The notes: generated by a model not told the origin, from the sequence alone. A DNA stretch of 64,000 bases from Formicarius rufipectus (GCA_013399695.1 VXAU01003742.1:924621-988620), one strand, 5' to 3'. Shown: positions 48,601-60,839, counted from the first letter of the stretch. A program made the numbers and translations.

Positions 48601-51500
48601 AACTTATTAGGCTGAAAATAGAGTCTGTGACCATAAACTGTCAAGAGCACTGTCAGCATTTCCAACCCAAGAGTGCTTTATGTGAAACCACTGGCAGGTC
48701 ACGCTGCTGGGGGAGCAGGGTGGAGAGGATGGGACTGTGGAGCCCTTTGCAGGACCCATTTTGGGTGGGAAGTGTAATTGTGAAAGGCCTATTGGGGTAT
48801 CAAGAGGTGGCATGGTGAGAGGTAGCATGGCTGGTACTGGGCAAGGTGGTTTGAAGACAGTCATACATGGAGCTGTGTCCACCTACTCTGGGGTTTGAAA
48901 CCTTCAAGGCACATCCACAGAGACCATGTGGAGGCAATCTGCATTTGCAACCAGTTTGTATCCAATGCTTCATTGATTCTCTTGCTGAGCTTCCCAGACC
49001 ACAGTGCAGAACAAAGTGCCTGCAGCCATCTGAGCTACAAAGGGAGGGAGACAGTGGGAACTCTCAGAGCAGAGAGAAAGCCATGAGGTTACTGAGCCTG
49101 CAGTAACCCTGAGCATGGCCAGAGGACACAGAACAGCTCTGGTAAGCAGGAGGATAATTTACAGGAGGATTTATGGAGTCAAGGGGCAGATGTAAACACT
49201 GCTACATCCAGCCTGGATACAATCATGCAGAGGGGAGGGATTTCTCCCTGTGCCCAGCTCACAGTGATACCTGACGGGGGTTGGTCCAGCAGTGCCTGAA
49301 GTCTGTTGTGGTTTAAGGACATCATCTGGGCAGCTGGTTGTTATTTACATCTTGATACCTAATACTTTTTAGAAATTAACTAATCCATTGCTTTAAAAAT
49401 ACCATGTGGCATTGCCAGGCTATCTATAATCCCAGTATTAAATGGTATTAAAGCCAGAATAGCTGATGTTTTTACTAAGGCAAACAAAAACATCGATTTG
49501 ATGTTCAAAAATAACCAAAAGAGGCAGAAAGCACCAGGATGGTCTTCAAGACCTGAGAGAGCTGGAGCACCTTGCAGCCAAAACCAGGGAGGAGACTGAC
49601 ACCTGATGGGATGTGGGACTGACTCAGGCAGACCCACACTGCTGGTCCCTGTTCAGTGCTTTTCATCTGAGACTGTTAAGCAGCTTTACTTATTTCAATC
49701 CATTAGAACTAGAAAAGCTTTTTAATAAACTCCCCACAAGCCTGGAATTAGTAGATGTGGGCCAATTAGACACATTAATTAGGCACTGGTTTAAACACAG
49801 ATGAGATTTGACTTTGTTTACCAACCTCAGAGGAAGCAGCTTCTCAAAGTTCACCTCCGAAGGGCTGAAAAAAAGGCAAGTTTACTCCCAGCCACAAGCA
49901 CCTCAAACAGAAACACAGTGCTTTGATTTCAGTTTTATTTTCAGAGCTCCTGCTTTCTCTCTGCCTCCCGATGCAATAAAAATGAGACATTAAATCTCTT
50001 AATGAAACTTCTCACCAAAAATCAATGATAAAGTACATTATCTTGCCTGCCCTTTACCTGCGGCTCCAGCTGACCTTCCTCAAGTGCAGTGAAGTCAGGG
50101 AAAAGCCAAAGGTTGAACTGGAGGCTTTTGCAGCAGGAAAGTGTGAAACTTTCCTGTGCCTCAGGAGGGACAGAACAGGATGGCCCTGCACAACAGCCAT
50201 CTGGCACGGTTTGGTGTCTCTCATACCCTGTGCTTGCTGCAGGCAGGAAAAAGCAGCGTGTGAGCAGTGAGAGGCAGAGCAGTCTGAACCCAGCCTGAAT
50301 TACGAAGCCTCCAGCCCCACTCTGAGCACAGTCCTGGTTTGTTACTGGGGGGTTTCTCTTTAGGACATGGATCCTGCTACCCTTGTTCTTGCTGAGCAGC
50401 ACTTATCCCACAGGGGCCGGTGACCTGAGTGAGGTCAAAGCAAAGCCCAAAAGGAGAAATCAGTGACATGCCAAACTCGGTAACTCCCAGTGCAGCAGGG
50501 AAAGGCCATGCTGGGGGAAGACCCATGCCACAAGACACTGGAAGGTGAGGATTTCTTCTGGGGTCAGAAGAGGACCTCAGAGCCTGCTAAGGCCAACCCT
50601 CCACAAGCCCCAAAGAGGATAGGGTTGGCAGAAACCACTCTGAGAAAGCACTGAGAGCTGTTCATGCTGCAATGGCAGAGATGGCCCCACTTGACTCCCA
50701 TGGTCCCAGCCACAGGGCGGGTGACATCCCACCCACAGGTAGAGACCATCTCCCAGGGTTTTCCATGCTGGAATCTATAATGGCTTGTTGGCTCAACATC
50801 TGCACAGAGCAGATAGCTCTGAAAAACAAGCTACAGCACCAGCTGTATGCTTCAAATACCACCTGGGGACCCCAGCATTTGACCTGTAAGGCACTTGAGG
50901 CTCCAGCAGTCCTAAAACATGTGTGTACAGCCACCCAGTGATGTGATCACCATAAGGTCTCTTTCCTCTGTAATGGAACCAACAGGAGCTCAATTAGCAG
51001 CCCTAGGTCCCATCTTCAGGATGGGATATCACTGCTGACCGGTGGAAAGGACTACCAGCAGCAGGTGAAGTGTATCTTCTCAAGCAGGCTGCCCCCACAT
51101 GTCTCTGGGTCTGGTGGTTTGACAGCACCTCAGGCCCCGTAGCAGGGCTAAAAACACACCACAGAAAACACAAACCAGACACAGTCCTCCAGCAGAGGCT
51201 GTGCTGTATGATTTAGGAGGCTGCAGGCACTGCGAGGTCGAGCAGCAAGCTGACAGCTTGTGCTGCTGCTGATGGATGGCGGTGTCTATTTTTTCTCCAA
51301 TAACAACTTTCACTAATGGTGCTGGCACGGAGGTTCGGCAATGAGGAGGGAAGTGGCAAGTGGCCAGGGTGAAAAAGAGTTCACAATTACAGTAGCAAAA
51401 GCCACTGTGTCCCTTGTGCTGGCCATGGAAATGCTGAAGACAGGGCTGCAAAGGGCTTTAGGAGGGCACTGAGTCATGCCCTGCTTCAGAAGAACATCTG
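45610..51500. other. Intergenic, no gene seen
   Basis: Short open frames only. An AT-rich stretch at about 48.35-48.75 kb, with few CpGs and a TTATTTTATCTTATTATTTT motif, might be conserved non-coding DNA, but that cannot be tested here. A slightly CpG-enriched patch lies at about 47.55-47.8 kb. Confidence 0.5.
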
Positions 51501-51529
51501 CTCTACCCAGAGCATTTTCAGCAGGTACC

Positions 51530-51710
51530 CAGACATCTGCTTATCTTATTTTTAAACTCCTCCAGTGACAGGGTGCCACAATCTTCCCCAGCAGTCTGTT
51601 CCAGTGTTTCACTGTCTTCATGGTTAAAAAGTTTTTCTTGTATGCAGTGCAAACCTCCATTCCTTCAATTAAAGCCCAAAGCATCTTGTCCTCTCCAGAG
51701 AGAGAGAAGC
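51530..51710 (-). mobile_element. Degenerate CR1-like LINE fragment
   Basis: The segment with CAGTCTGTTCCAGTGTTTCA, then GGTTAAAAAGTTTTTCTTGT and CAAACCTCCATTCCTTCAAT, matches the inverted internal part of CR1 3' ends (a CCTGTTCCAGTG, GTTAAAAAGTTT, CCTAA-type series). It is older and more diverged than the copy at 23.77 kb. Confidence 0.65.
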
Positions 51711-52179
51711 AAGATGGATGAAGAGGGATGTAAGTAAGCCTCGTTGGTTTTCTTACTTCTTTTTTTTTTAAATTCCCGGCCAAAAGGAGAGTTTATTTCT
51801 TGAACAAGATACTATCTCCTGCAACACACAACTCAGAAGTATCTTTCTATTTTTAAAAGTGAAGTATAAGAGTTACATAAAAGCTATGGAAACCAGGAAT
51901 GGGAAACAAGGTCTTCACTTTGTGGGCTCTGCCTCCTACCAGGTTGGAGCTGACCTGTGTTGTCCGCAGTTCATCAGTGTGAAGAGGCTGCACTCGCTGC
52001 TTTTCACACCAGCACAGGACTGACAGTCACCAAGTCCCCTGAGCCTGCAGCCTCTCATCAAGAAAGCAGCAGAAACCCTGAATCTGATTATTTTGTTCCT
52101 TTCTACCCTCTTACAACAGCATGGGACAAAACAAGCCTGACTGTCTGCTCTGGTGACTGGCTGGGAAAAGCAGAGATGA

Positions 52180-52345
52180 TGCAGACAACGCAGACAAATA
52201 ACACAACTAGATAACACAGATAGGTAGCACAAACAAATAACCTGGGTAACACAGAGATACCACAGAGAGATAACCTGGGTAACACAGAGATTTAACACAG
52301 AGATAACACAGAGAGATAACCTGGGTAACATAGATAACAGTGTTT
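52180..52345. repeat. Minisatellite of GATAACCTGGGTAACACAGA-type units
   Basis: Tandem, imperfect copies of a unit combining AACACAGAGA and GATAACCTGGGTAACA at roughly 30-50 bp spacing, preceded by looser GACAACGCAGACAAATAACA variants. On the minus strand it gives short repetitive Cys/Tyr/Leu frames that are not genes. Confidence 0.85.
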
Positions 52346-52689
52346 CTCAGGGCCCTGAGTGTGAAGCAACACCCCCCTGCCCAGAGCTGAGCAGAGCAGC
52401 AGGAAGGGCTGCCCACACAGCCCCAGATGCCCTGCTGCCAGGAGGGCAGGCAATGACGGTGCTGGCATGAGAAACATCTCCACGGTGAAGTGTACACAGC
52501 CAGGGGCAATTTTGGGGGACTGAGCTGTTACCAGAGTTACCAGCACAGGATGAACCGTACCCTTGCTAGGGCTCACCCGCAGCCAAGGGCTGCCAGCTCT
52601 GCCCAGGGTGCGAGGGTATCAGGCTTGGGACACACAGGAGCCAGCTTTGGTGTGGATGTGAGCTGGTGACTGAAGCAGTTGGTGCCCAC

Positions 52690-53170
52690 GGAGCCAGTGC
52701 CTGGTGCTCGCAGGGGTTGGTACCCAGAACACGCAGGACCCAGTGCCTGGTGCCCACAGGGGTCGGTGTCTGTGGGATGCAGTGTGGGGTGCCCGCAGGA
52801 CCCAGTGCCTGGCACCTGCAGGGGTCGGTGAGGGGTGCCTGCAGGAGTTGGTGCCCAGGGTGTACAGGAGCCAGTGCAGGATGCCTGAAGGAGCCAGTGA
52901 CTGCAGGGGTCGGATCCCGGTGCCCAGTGCCTGCAGGAGGTGCTGCCTGGTGCCCACTGGACCCAGTGCCCAGTGCCCACAGGAGCTGGTCCCTGGTGCC
53001 CAACAGACCCAGTGCCCCGTGCCTGCAGGAGCTGGTGCCCGGTGCCCACCGGACCCAGTCCCCGGTGCCTGCAGGACCCAGTGCCCGGTGCCCGCAGGAG
53101 GCGATCCCCAGTGCCGGCAGGACCCAGTGCCCGGAGCCCGCAGGAGGCGCTGCGCGGTGGCCGCGCTCGG
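52690..53170. repeat. 23-bp GC-rich minisatellite next to the KCNK15 first exon
   Basis: About twenty tandem, diverged copies of a 23-bp unit of the form GACCCAGTGCCCGGTGCCCG plus CAG, alternating with GAGCTGGTGCCCGGTGCCTG-type variants. Copies become more GC-rich towards the gap. The array runs into CpG-dense sequence and then the N gap, so it probably contributed to the assembly break. Confidence 0.93.
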
Positions 53171-53250
53171 TGCCGGTGCGGGAGCGGGGGCTGCTCCGTG
53201 CGCGGGCGGTGCGCGGGGGGCGGTGCGCGGCCGCGGGGGCTGCGCGGGGG

Positions 53251-53379
53251 NNNNNNNNNNNNNNNNNNNNNNNNNNNNNNNNNNNNNNNNNNNNNNNNNN
53301 NNNNNNNNNNNNNNNNNNNNNNNNNNNNNNNNNNNNNNNNNNNNNNNNNNNNNNNNNNNNNNNNNNNNNNNNNNNNNNN
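53251..53379. other. KCNK15: Assembly gap (129 N) hiding most of KCNK15 exon 1
   Basis: The gap begins in CpG-dense sequence (GGCCGCGGGGGCTGCGCGGG just before it) and ends within KCNK15 coding sequence. TASK channels encode about 94 codons before the split GYG glycine, roughly 283 nt. Only 31 nt are visible, so about 250 coding nt are missing and the gap is too short to hold them. Confidence 0.9.
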
Positions 53380-53410
53380 TACTTCGCCATCACGGTCATC
53401 ACCACCATCG
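53380..53410 (+). CDS. KCNK15: KCNK15 coding exon 1, 3' end (first pore helix)
   Basis: The visible 31 nt read YFAITVITTI plus the first base of the next codon, followed by GTGAGT. This is the P1 pore helix that runs into the first selectivity filter; the GYG glycine is split by the phase 1 intron, exactly as in TASK-type K2P genes. The 5' part, with the start codon, TM1 and the extracellular cap, lies in the gap. Confidence 0.93.
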
Positions 53411-56400
53411 GTGAGTGCGGGCAGCCCGGCCGGTGACGGAGGCATCCCGCCGTCCCCAACCTCCTGAACCCCGTGTCACTCCATCCCCAACCCCCTGCAC
53501 CCCATGTCCCTCCATCCCCATCTCCCGGCACCCCATGTCCCTCCATCCCTGCCTCCCGTCTCCCTCCATCACCACACCTCTGCTCCCGTGTCCCTCCATC
53601 GCTGCTTCCCTCCACCCCATTCTCCTACATCCCTGGAGCTCCAGGACAGCCTGGAGGGTGCCAGCAGAGCAGAGGCAGGTCTCATCCTCGCAAGGCTGGG
53701 ACATCCAGGAGCTGACCCTGTGAGATCCCCAGTGCCCGGCGCGGGCAACCCTTGGGCAGGCTGTGGCCACCCAGTTTTGGGGGTGCCAAGGATGCTGCTG
53801 TGGCTGTGGCCACGAGATGTGATGCTGTCCGAGGGAAGCAGCGGCTCGTGGAGCATCTGCAGGAACCTTCGGGGCAGGCAGGTGCCGAAGTTGGCAGTAG
53901 TGTGGGAGGGCAGAGGTGAGGCCACATCTGTGCTCTGCACAGGGCTGGAGCCAGTGAGCCAGGCGAAGAGCTGGGCAAGAACTGTTGACTCCTTTGCCGG
54001 CTCAAGACTCAGGATGTTTGGCTGTGTGAGACCAGCTCCAGGGAGCCAGGAGAGCCACCAGCCACTGTCTCTCACACTGCCAGAGCAGGAACCTGCAGAG
54101 AGATGGGTGTCAGCTTGGAATCATATTAAACTCCCACGCAGACACACTCACCCATACTAGACCCCAGTGCCTTCAATTTTGCAAGAGAATGAAACAAAAT
54201 TGATTGAGGGTTCCTTTAATTCTAGGAAATTAATTGGCCACATGGGAATTTAGCACTGTTTAATTAATCCATCTTGATTAATCCTTGCACCCTGAGCATC
54301 CCATGGGTGTAGACAGGCAGGGGATCCTGTGCTCCTGCCACTGCTTGTGCTGGAATTTCAGTCAGCAGTCGTGTTTTGGAGGCAGGAATTCTGAGTCCAA
54401 ATCCTGCCCTGCCACAGGCAGCAGCCACCTCCTCATCTGCAGGACAGGACTCAGCCTTACCAAAGGGCTTGGGAAGGGTGAAATACTTCTGGTGGCTGAA
54501 AGCATCATCCCTCAGGACAGGGGCTGGTGGGATCAACTGCACCGTGGTACCAGAGGACAAGAGGTGGCAGAGGGGCAGGTACCCTGCAGGTCCTGCCTGG
54601 GGTCTCCGTGTCCTCTTGTGGGATGAGGTTTGTGCAGCTGGGAACACACGTGGCAAGCAAAGAGCACCGGCCTCAGGGCATGATTCAGGTCAGGCCCCAG
54701 CAGGAGGGAAGGATGAATGGCTTCAGTGAAAATCTCCATCATTGCCTGACAAGTTATAGCTTAATTTACATGATTTTCCTGTTGGCTATGACAAACAATG
54801 TCTACGCTTATCACACGACTCATGTGATAAATAATTTTAGCCCAGGTGCCATATTTCTAAAACACTGGCATGTCAGATGTCTTTATATTGGGCTGTGCTC
54901 CAAATCTCAGTTTTAATGTTAATGTAACTGTGTTTACGCTTTCTAATTCCCTTTGTCATTTTGAAAGCATCAGTCAAATGCTCTTTCAACAGTCTCTCAG
55001 GGTATAACAACTGTTTTTCCACTTACTGCTCTTCTGGATCATTATATTTACCTCCTCGCTGCTGTCATTGTATTATCTTGTAGCCTGGAACCTGGTAATT
55101 GCACTCCGTTGTTAAGCTTGGATCTGACTGGGGTTTTTAACCACTGCAGTCTCCTGTCTGTTCTGGAGTCTGTGAAATGTGGCATGCAGGCATTAAGTTT
55201 ATAATTTTTGATTGTATGGGTTTGTTAACAGATGAAGCAATTAGAAGCTGGTCCCTTCCTGCCTGCTCGCAGTTTAGAACTCGGCATTGTGGAGGATAAC
55301 ACTGTCCTCAGCCCTGTCCCACAGGGGAGCTTCCTGGAGTTTCCTGGTTGTTCTCCAGGGTCTGGGATAATGTGGTTATCCTCCTGTGGTCATCCCACCA
55401 CTGCGTGCTGTGAGCTTCCACAAGAGTCCTGGAAATCCACTGGCAGCAAGGACAGAGGGGAAGCCAAATCACACTTTAGAGTAAGACTGAGGATTAACAC
55501 AGGGGTATCTTATCCATGCAAAAGTCACACCAATTCCTGCAAAAAAACCAAAAATATAAATAGCTGTTTGTGAAAAGTCCAACAGGAGTGTGGGAAGGAG
55601 CCAGCACTGTTCTGCAGGCACCTTCAGAAGGGAAATTTATGGCCCTGGTAGTTTCTTGTAAAAGAAACTCCAAAGAAAGGCTTGGATGCCTTTGGATGCT
55701 GTTACTCCCCACGCCATGTGACTCTTTGGCACTGAGTTTGTAACTCATCTGCTGAGGTCAGGGGCCACCCGTTTCTGTTAAGCTGCTGTAATTGAGGTGG
55801 GCACAGAATCACTGGAGTCGGGAAGATTGCAGCGAATACCTCATTATGCCTCACAGTATAATCGTGTGTGTCCTTGAATCACAGCTCTGAAACTTGGAAT
55901 AAGGTGGGGAAAATTAAATCTCAGAAGGCATTCAAGGCGAACCTTGTCCTCCTTGAGCTCCTTGTCCCCAGGACAAGGGTGACAGGGCTGTGGTGGCATA
56001 AACACTCACTTCTCTGCATCTAAAACAGCACAAGCACTCCTCCCCAACAGTCCAGCTGGTAGTTAGGTCTGAGTCTTAGTGACACTGGAGTAAATCCAGA
56101 GTGGCTCTGTGAAGTCCTCCCAGACTTAGCTGCTCCTGCAGGGACTGCCTCTATAGCTCCTGTTCAACAGGGTCATGCAGCAGGTGCTCATGTAGCTGCG
56201 ACTCAAAAGTTTGTGTGATGCTGGAGCACTCTGGAGGAGCAGAAGCAGGTGCCAGGGCAGGTGTTGATGCCCCTGCAGGGACAGCTGGTGACAGTCCTGG
56301 CTGTGTGTGCACCTTCCCACAGAGTGACCTGGTGTTGTTGGTCTCAGCATCCTGTGGAGCCTCCATCCTCCCTTGCAGGAGGGTTCAGGTTTCCCTGCAC

Positions 56401-56752
56401 ACCTGGCACTGTCATGGCATCACAGCCTCTGAATTGTTTGTGAGCTGCAGGAGGCTTGCAGACCCCAGTCCAGCTCTAGGACTCCTCCTGGCCTCTTTGA
56501 CAAGCTCAGGGCCTATCAGGAGAGCACCTTCTGTCTTTAGGGGCCAAATGAGGTTCTGCCTACATGATACTGTGATGTGCCATCATCCCAAAGGATGTGG
56601 CATCATGTGGCCCCATTAGCATTGCCTGCAGATCTGTTACTGAGTCACTTCACATTTTCCCCCCATTCTCCTACTGCTTTTCTTGGTCCCAGGGCAGCCT
56701 TGCTGGAAACCCCAGCGAGGGCCTGACACCACTTTTGCTCTTCCCTTCACAG
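53411..56752 (+). other. KCNK15: KCNK15 intron 1
   Basis: A 3,342-bp GT-AG intron, acceptor CTCTTCCCTTCACAG. An AT-rich, CpG-poor block at about 54.73-55.25 kb stands out from its GC-richer surroundings and may be conserved non-coding DNA (inference). No nested exon is seen. Confidence 0.85.
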
Positions 56753-57666
56753 GCTACGGACATGCTGCCCCAGGCACAGATGCTGGCAAAGTTTTCTGCA
56801 TGTTCTACGCCATCCTGGGCATCCCCCTGACGCTGGTCATGTTCCAGAGCCTGGGGGAGCGCATGAACACCGTTGTGCGGCTGCTGCTCAAGAAGATCAA
56901 GAAGTGTCTGGGCATGAGGACAACCCATGTCTCCATGGAGAACATGGTCCTAGTGGGCTTTCTGTCCTGCATGGGCACCCTGTGCATCGGCGCCGCAGCC
57001 TTCTCTTATTTTGAGGGCTGGACTTTCTTTCATGCCTATTATTACTGCTTCATAACCTTGACCACTATTGGCTTTGGAGACTTTGTGGCCCTGCAGAAGA
57101 ACGAGGCTTTGCAGAAGAAGCCCCCATATGTGGCTTTCAGCTTCATGTACATCCTGGTGGGCCTGACCGTCATCGGCGCCTTCCTCAACCTGGTGGTGCT
57201 GCGGTTCCTGACGATGAACTCAGAGGATGAGCGGCGGGACGCCGAAGAGCGAGCCTCGCTGAGGAGAGCCCGGAACAACATCCACCTCAAGCCAAAAGAG
57301 GACAGCCGGAGCAGCAATGCCATTTTTCTCCCAGTGGAGGACAGGACGAGCCAGATGAACCTGATCCCACTGATCCAGGAGGACGCAGAGAGGCAGCGGC
57401 GCCAGTCGGCCAACTCGGCGGCCGCGGTGCCCTCCTTCTGCACGTGCCTGTGCTACAGACCCCAGGTGTGTGGCAGCCCGGTGCCCTCCCACCCCGAGAC
57501 CCTGAGCTGCCACACCAACCCTGTGTATTACAACTCCATTTCCTACAAAATCGACGAGGTGTCCCTGAGCACACGGGGTCAGACCGGCTCTTCTCCGGGG
57601 AGCACTTTATCATCCAACAGCCCTCGCTGCCGGCAGCACCCCCGGCTGCGGAGGAAATCCATCTAG
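56753..57666 (+). CDS. KCNK15: KCNK15 (TASK-5) coding exon 2, two-pore-domain K+ channel
   Basis: Encodes the rest of a K2P potassium channel subunit of the plasma membrane, from the first filter (split G, then YGH; the His matches the pH-sensing His98 of TASK-1) to the C terminus. TM2 is KVFCMFYAILGIPLTLVMF. TM3 follows VSMENMVLVGF, the second pore has TTIGFGD (GFG at 57070-57078), and TM4 is GLTVIGAFLNLVVLRFLTMN, carrying the TASK VLRFxT element. SYFEGWTFFHAYYYCFITL and the C-terminal KSI fit KCNK15 better than KCNK3 or KCNK9, as does linkage to CCN5. The tail ends RRKSI, a C-terminal 14-3-3-type motif used by TASK channels to leave the ER. With a normal exon 1 the protein would be about 398 aa, longer than human TASK-5 (330 aa). 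Confidence 0.95.
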
Positions 57667-59090
57667 GAGTGCATGCCGAGCTGTTCTCAGAACTCCAGTC
57701 TTTCTACCATGATAAATTAAGAACAGAGATGTCAAGTTCTTCTTACTCTCTCATTTCTTCTGTTCCTTTCCCCTTTCAGCTGGCAGCCAGCCCCATGCAA
57801 GGTCCAGCAGGAGCCTTTAAACCCTGTTGAGAAATAATTACTCCTTTTTTGCAGGCACTGAATGACACTTAGTTTTTCTTTGCTTTTTCCTCCCAAGTAG
57901 GTTCAAGCATTTGGATCTGGCAAGAGCCCCCTTTATGTGAAGCCTGGTGAGCTATAGGCTTACTTTCCCACCTCCCTGCTCCCCAAAGGATGCACTGCTG
58001 CTTTCCTACCCTGCTGAACCTTGGCTGTGGTTCCTGCCAGCACATGGCTCTTGCTCCATGGGCTGGGTTGCACTTTCTGGGAGTATCAAAAGCAAAGCCT
58101 GTGTGAGTGAACTCTGCAGGGCTGGGGACTTTCAAGCTGTTTGCTGACACTGGGTGCAGATAAGTCAGTGCCACACAGTAGGTTTGCAGCTGGTGGGTGG
58201 GCAGGGAGGGGTGGGCAGGAGGGAATGGGCTGCAGTCCTGCAGCTCAGCACATGGAGCTGGCCTCATGGAGCTGCATCTCCCATGACCAATCCTCTGGGT
58301 CTGAGCTCAGGTTTGTGGCTGGCTCAGTGCTTTTGGAAGCTGGAGGCCCATGCACTCACCCACTTGCCCACCAGTACACCTTACCTCTTACACCTTACTG
58401 CCTCTGGTAGGTCCTCCTGGCTGAGCTGGCTGGTGGGATGCTGTGTCCCACTCACAGGGGAAGCTGAACTCCTGCAGCCCAGCCCCAGCCCTCCTCTGCT
58501 GAGCCTACACTGTGCTAAAGGCAGCCCCAGGGAGAGCCTTCATGAACCACACAAAGTCATCTATCTGCAAAGGGCTTGGCCTTGAGGAGACTTGTTTTTA
58601 GCCAAAATCACCCCTTCTTTCCCTACCTTTCCTCCAGCTGGAAGCTCAACAGATGTACCAGTTCCTCTCCTCCTCTCGGTCCCCATGAGCCCATGGGTTT
58701 GTGCTTGTTGCTACTGGGCTTATCTGAGGGGGCTGATCCCACCTCCATGTGCATTCCCATGTGGGATGAGGTTACCACACAGCCACACCTGGGAGGCTCT
58801 TTCCAGCTGGTGGCCTGTGTCCATCCTGCCTCATCTGCAGGAAAACAGGACTAAGCTCTGACAGTGGTAGGAGCTTCGATTCACTTTTTTTTTTTCCCCA
58901 ATAATGGGACATTTTCACTCTTAGTTCTATCTAAAATACCCTCTGAGAGAGTTTTCCTGGAGGAAAATCCCCTTTTCTTGGTGGGGAAGGCATGCAAAGT
59001 GCCAGCACTGGGAAGGTCTCAGGGCAGGCTTTGCTCTCTTCCCTTTTGTTCTGGGTGGCAGCTTAATAAAAGGTGAATCCAGCTGGTGGT
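57667..59090 (+). other. KCNK15: KCNK15 3'UTR (inferred extent)
   Basis: Runs from the TAG to just past the first good plus-strand poly(A) signal. It holds no conserved frame. A T-run lies at about 58.89 kb. Confidence 0.55.
59065..59070 (+). terminator. KCNK15: Poly(A) signal AATAAA, probably KCNK15
   Basis: AATAAA is followed within 30 bp by GGTGGTTGTTGGTTATTTGT, a strong G/U-rich downstream element. It is the best plus-strand 3'-end signal after the KCNK15 stop codon. Confidence 0.65.
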
Positions 59091-59099
59091 TGTTGGTTA

Positions 59100-60815
59100 T
59101 TTGTCACAAGGAGGAGCAGAGGGATGTGTCCAAGCCTCAAACCCCAGGGGTTGCAGTTCTCCCCAGGGGCCTAGCAGCCACCTCGCTTTGTACAAGTGAC
59201 CTCAGACTGGACCAGCTGGGTCAGCCTTGGTTTAAAGACAAATGGGGTGGAGAGGGCAGAAAGCAAGCTGTGAGCATGTAAAACAGGCTTAAAAATAAGA
59301 CTTTCATTGGCTTCTGAGCTCCTCAGGGGTGTCACTTCATGCTGATCCCACCAGCTCATCCCCTTTGTTGCCATGTCCCATCTCCTCCACCCTCCCCAAG
59401 GCTGTCAGCCCGAGGTTTGGCTGTTATGTGGTCCCTTTGCCATCAGAGCTGAGCAGCAGATGAAAATCTCTCCTTCTTTCCCTGTTGAACCTGGGACACC
59501 CTTCCAGTGGCCAAGATGGAGCCGGCACCTCTCAGCCTCCTGCACCTTCATGGAAAAGCAGGTCTTGAGTTCATGCACAAACCAGCTCCTGCATAGCTTT
59601 GCTCTGGTGAACCCCACCTCTTAGGGAGCTAGAAGCAGAAGAACATCCCCAAAGCAGAGGCTGAGCCAGCTTTGCACTCTCCCTCTGCATTCAGCCTGGT
59701 GCTGCCTGTGCTCATGTCAGAGAGTCCGTGATGCAAAGGCAAAGCCCAGCAGAGCAGGAGGGCAGGCAGTGTGACACCTGCACTGTGGAGGACAGCACTG
59801 GTGACGGTGCAGACAGTGGGGCATGCACTGGGGTTGTGGCTGGTTCCACGTGGCCTGAGCTTCCAGGCAGCACTGCTGCAGAGCTTGGCTGCTTAGTGAC
59901 TGCCTGAGCCCCCTCCTGCTTTGGAGGCTGGGGATGGGCTGAGGGAGGGACATGGGATTCATCCCCTGGGCCAAGCTGGGCTGGGCTGCCCTTAGACACT
60001 CTCACTGCTAAAACAATCCTCCTTCTCCCACCACCACTGCTCCCCCAGGGGCTGTAGCTGTGGTCCAGCCCTGATGACCTGGAGAGGGCTTTGGAGGCAT
60101 GAGAAAATCCTTTAAGAAATTTTCAGTACACTGTGCCTTACTATCCCTTGTTACTCCTATATGGGAAAAGGGCTTGTCGTGGCTCCCCAGGTAAGGCTGC
60201 CTGTTCTTACCACCCCCTCCCACAGACTCCTGCAGGAGCCCCCAAACACCTCCCAGCTGAGGGCTAACGAGGGTCATCCAGCATCAGGCAGCAGCTGCAC
60301 ACCCAGTAAATGTGTGTGGGGGTCTCCTTCCCCAGGGATCCCCAGGCTCCCCTGCACCCACACTGACTCAGTATTCCCAATAGCCTGGGGCAATGGTATT
60401 TTTTAATGCCACCAGAGTCTTCACTTTCAGAGATTCAAAATCACCCTTGAATGGCCAGTGCTGACCATGAGGGGTCTTGGAAAGAAAACAGGAGAAGCAG
60501 GTGGCTTTGGACTGGATGGTGAGCAGAATAGAGCTGGGAACAAGCTCAGCTCTGTGCCTGGAGAGGCCCAAGGCTAAATTATATCTGGAAGTGTCACAGG
60601 GAAATGCAGGTTTGAAGCTGGGACTCATTGAGCAAGCTGAAGTGAGGGCCCTTCCACAGAGAGCACTGGGAAGGAGCCTGGGACACACCAGGCTGAGCTG
60701 CTCTCATCCCCTATAGGCACAAGGAGAAGGGAGGGGCCAGTTGAAACCACACTGGAGATCAGGGTGGTGGCAACAAGGAGGACAGAGACACCCCACAAAA
60801 AACCTCCAACACACA
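59100..60815. other. Intergenic between convergent 3' ends, no gene seen
   Basis: Only short overlapping open frames without domains. Flanked by a plus-strand poly(A) signal on the left and a minus-strand one on the right, as expected between tail-to-tail genes. Confidence 0.5.
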
Positions 60816-60832
60816 GTAGGAAAAAGAAAGGT

Positions 60833-60838
60833 TTTATT
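60833..60838 (-). terminator. Minus-strand poly(A) signal with GU-rich downstream element
   Basis: TTTATT on the plus strand is AATAAA on the minus strand. Read in that direction it is followed by CCTTTCTTTTTCCTACTGTG and TGTTGGAGG, a good U/GU-rich element. The AT-rich sequence at 60.83-60.92 kb before it resembles the end of a 3'UTR. It may terminate a gene entering from the right; RIMS4 is the human neighbour. Confidence 0.45.
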
Positions 60839-60839
60839 A

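Noticed and set aside
52566..53615. 349-codon minus-strand frame and plus-strand counterparts across the gap
   Set aside because: The frames include the N run and the 23-bp minisatellite, and the true coding strand here is KCNK15 on the plus strand.
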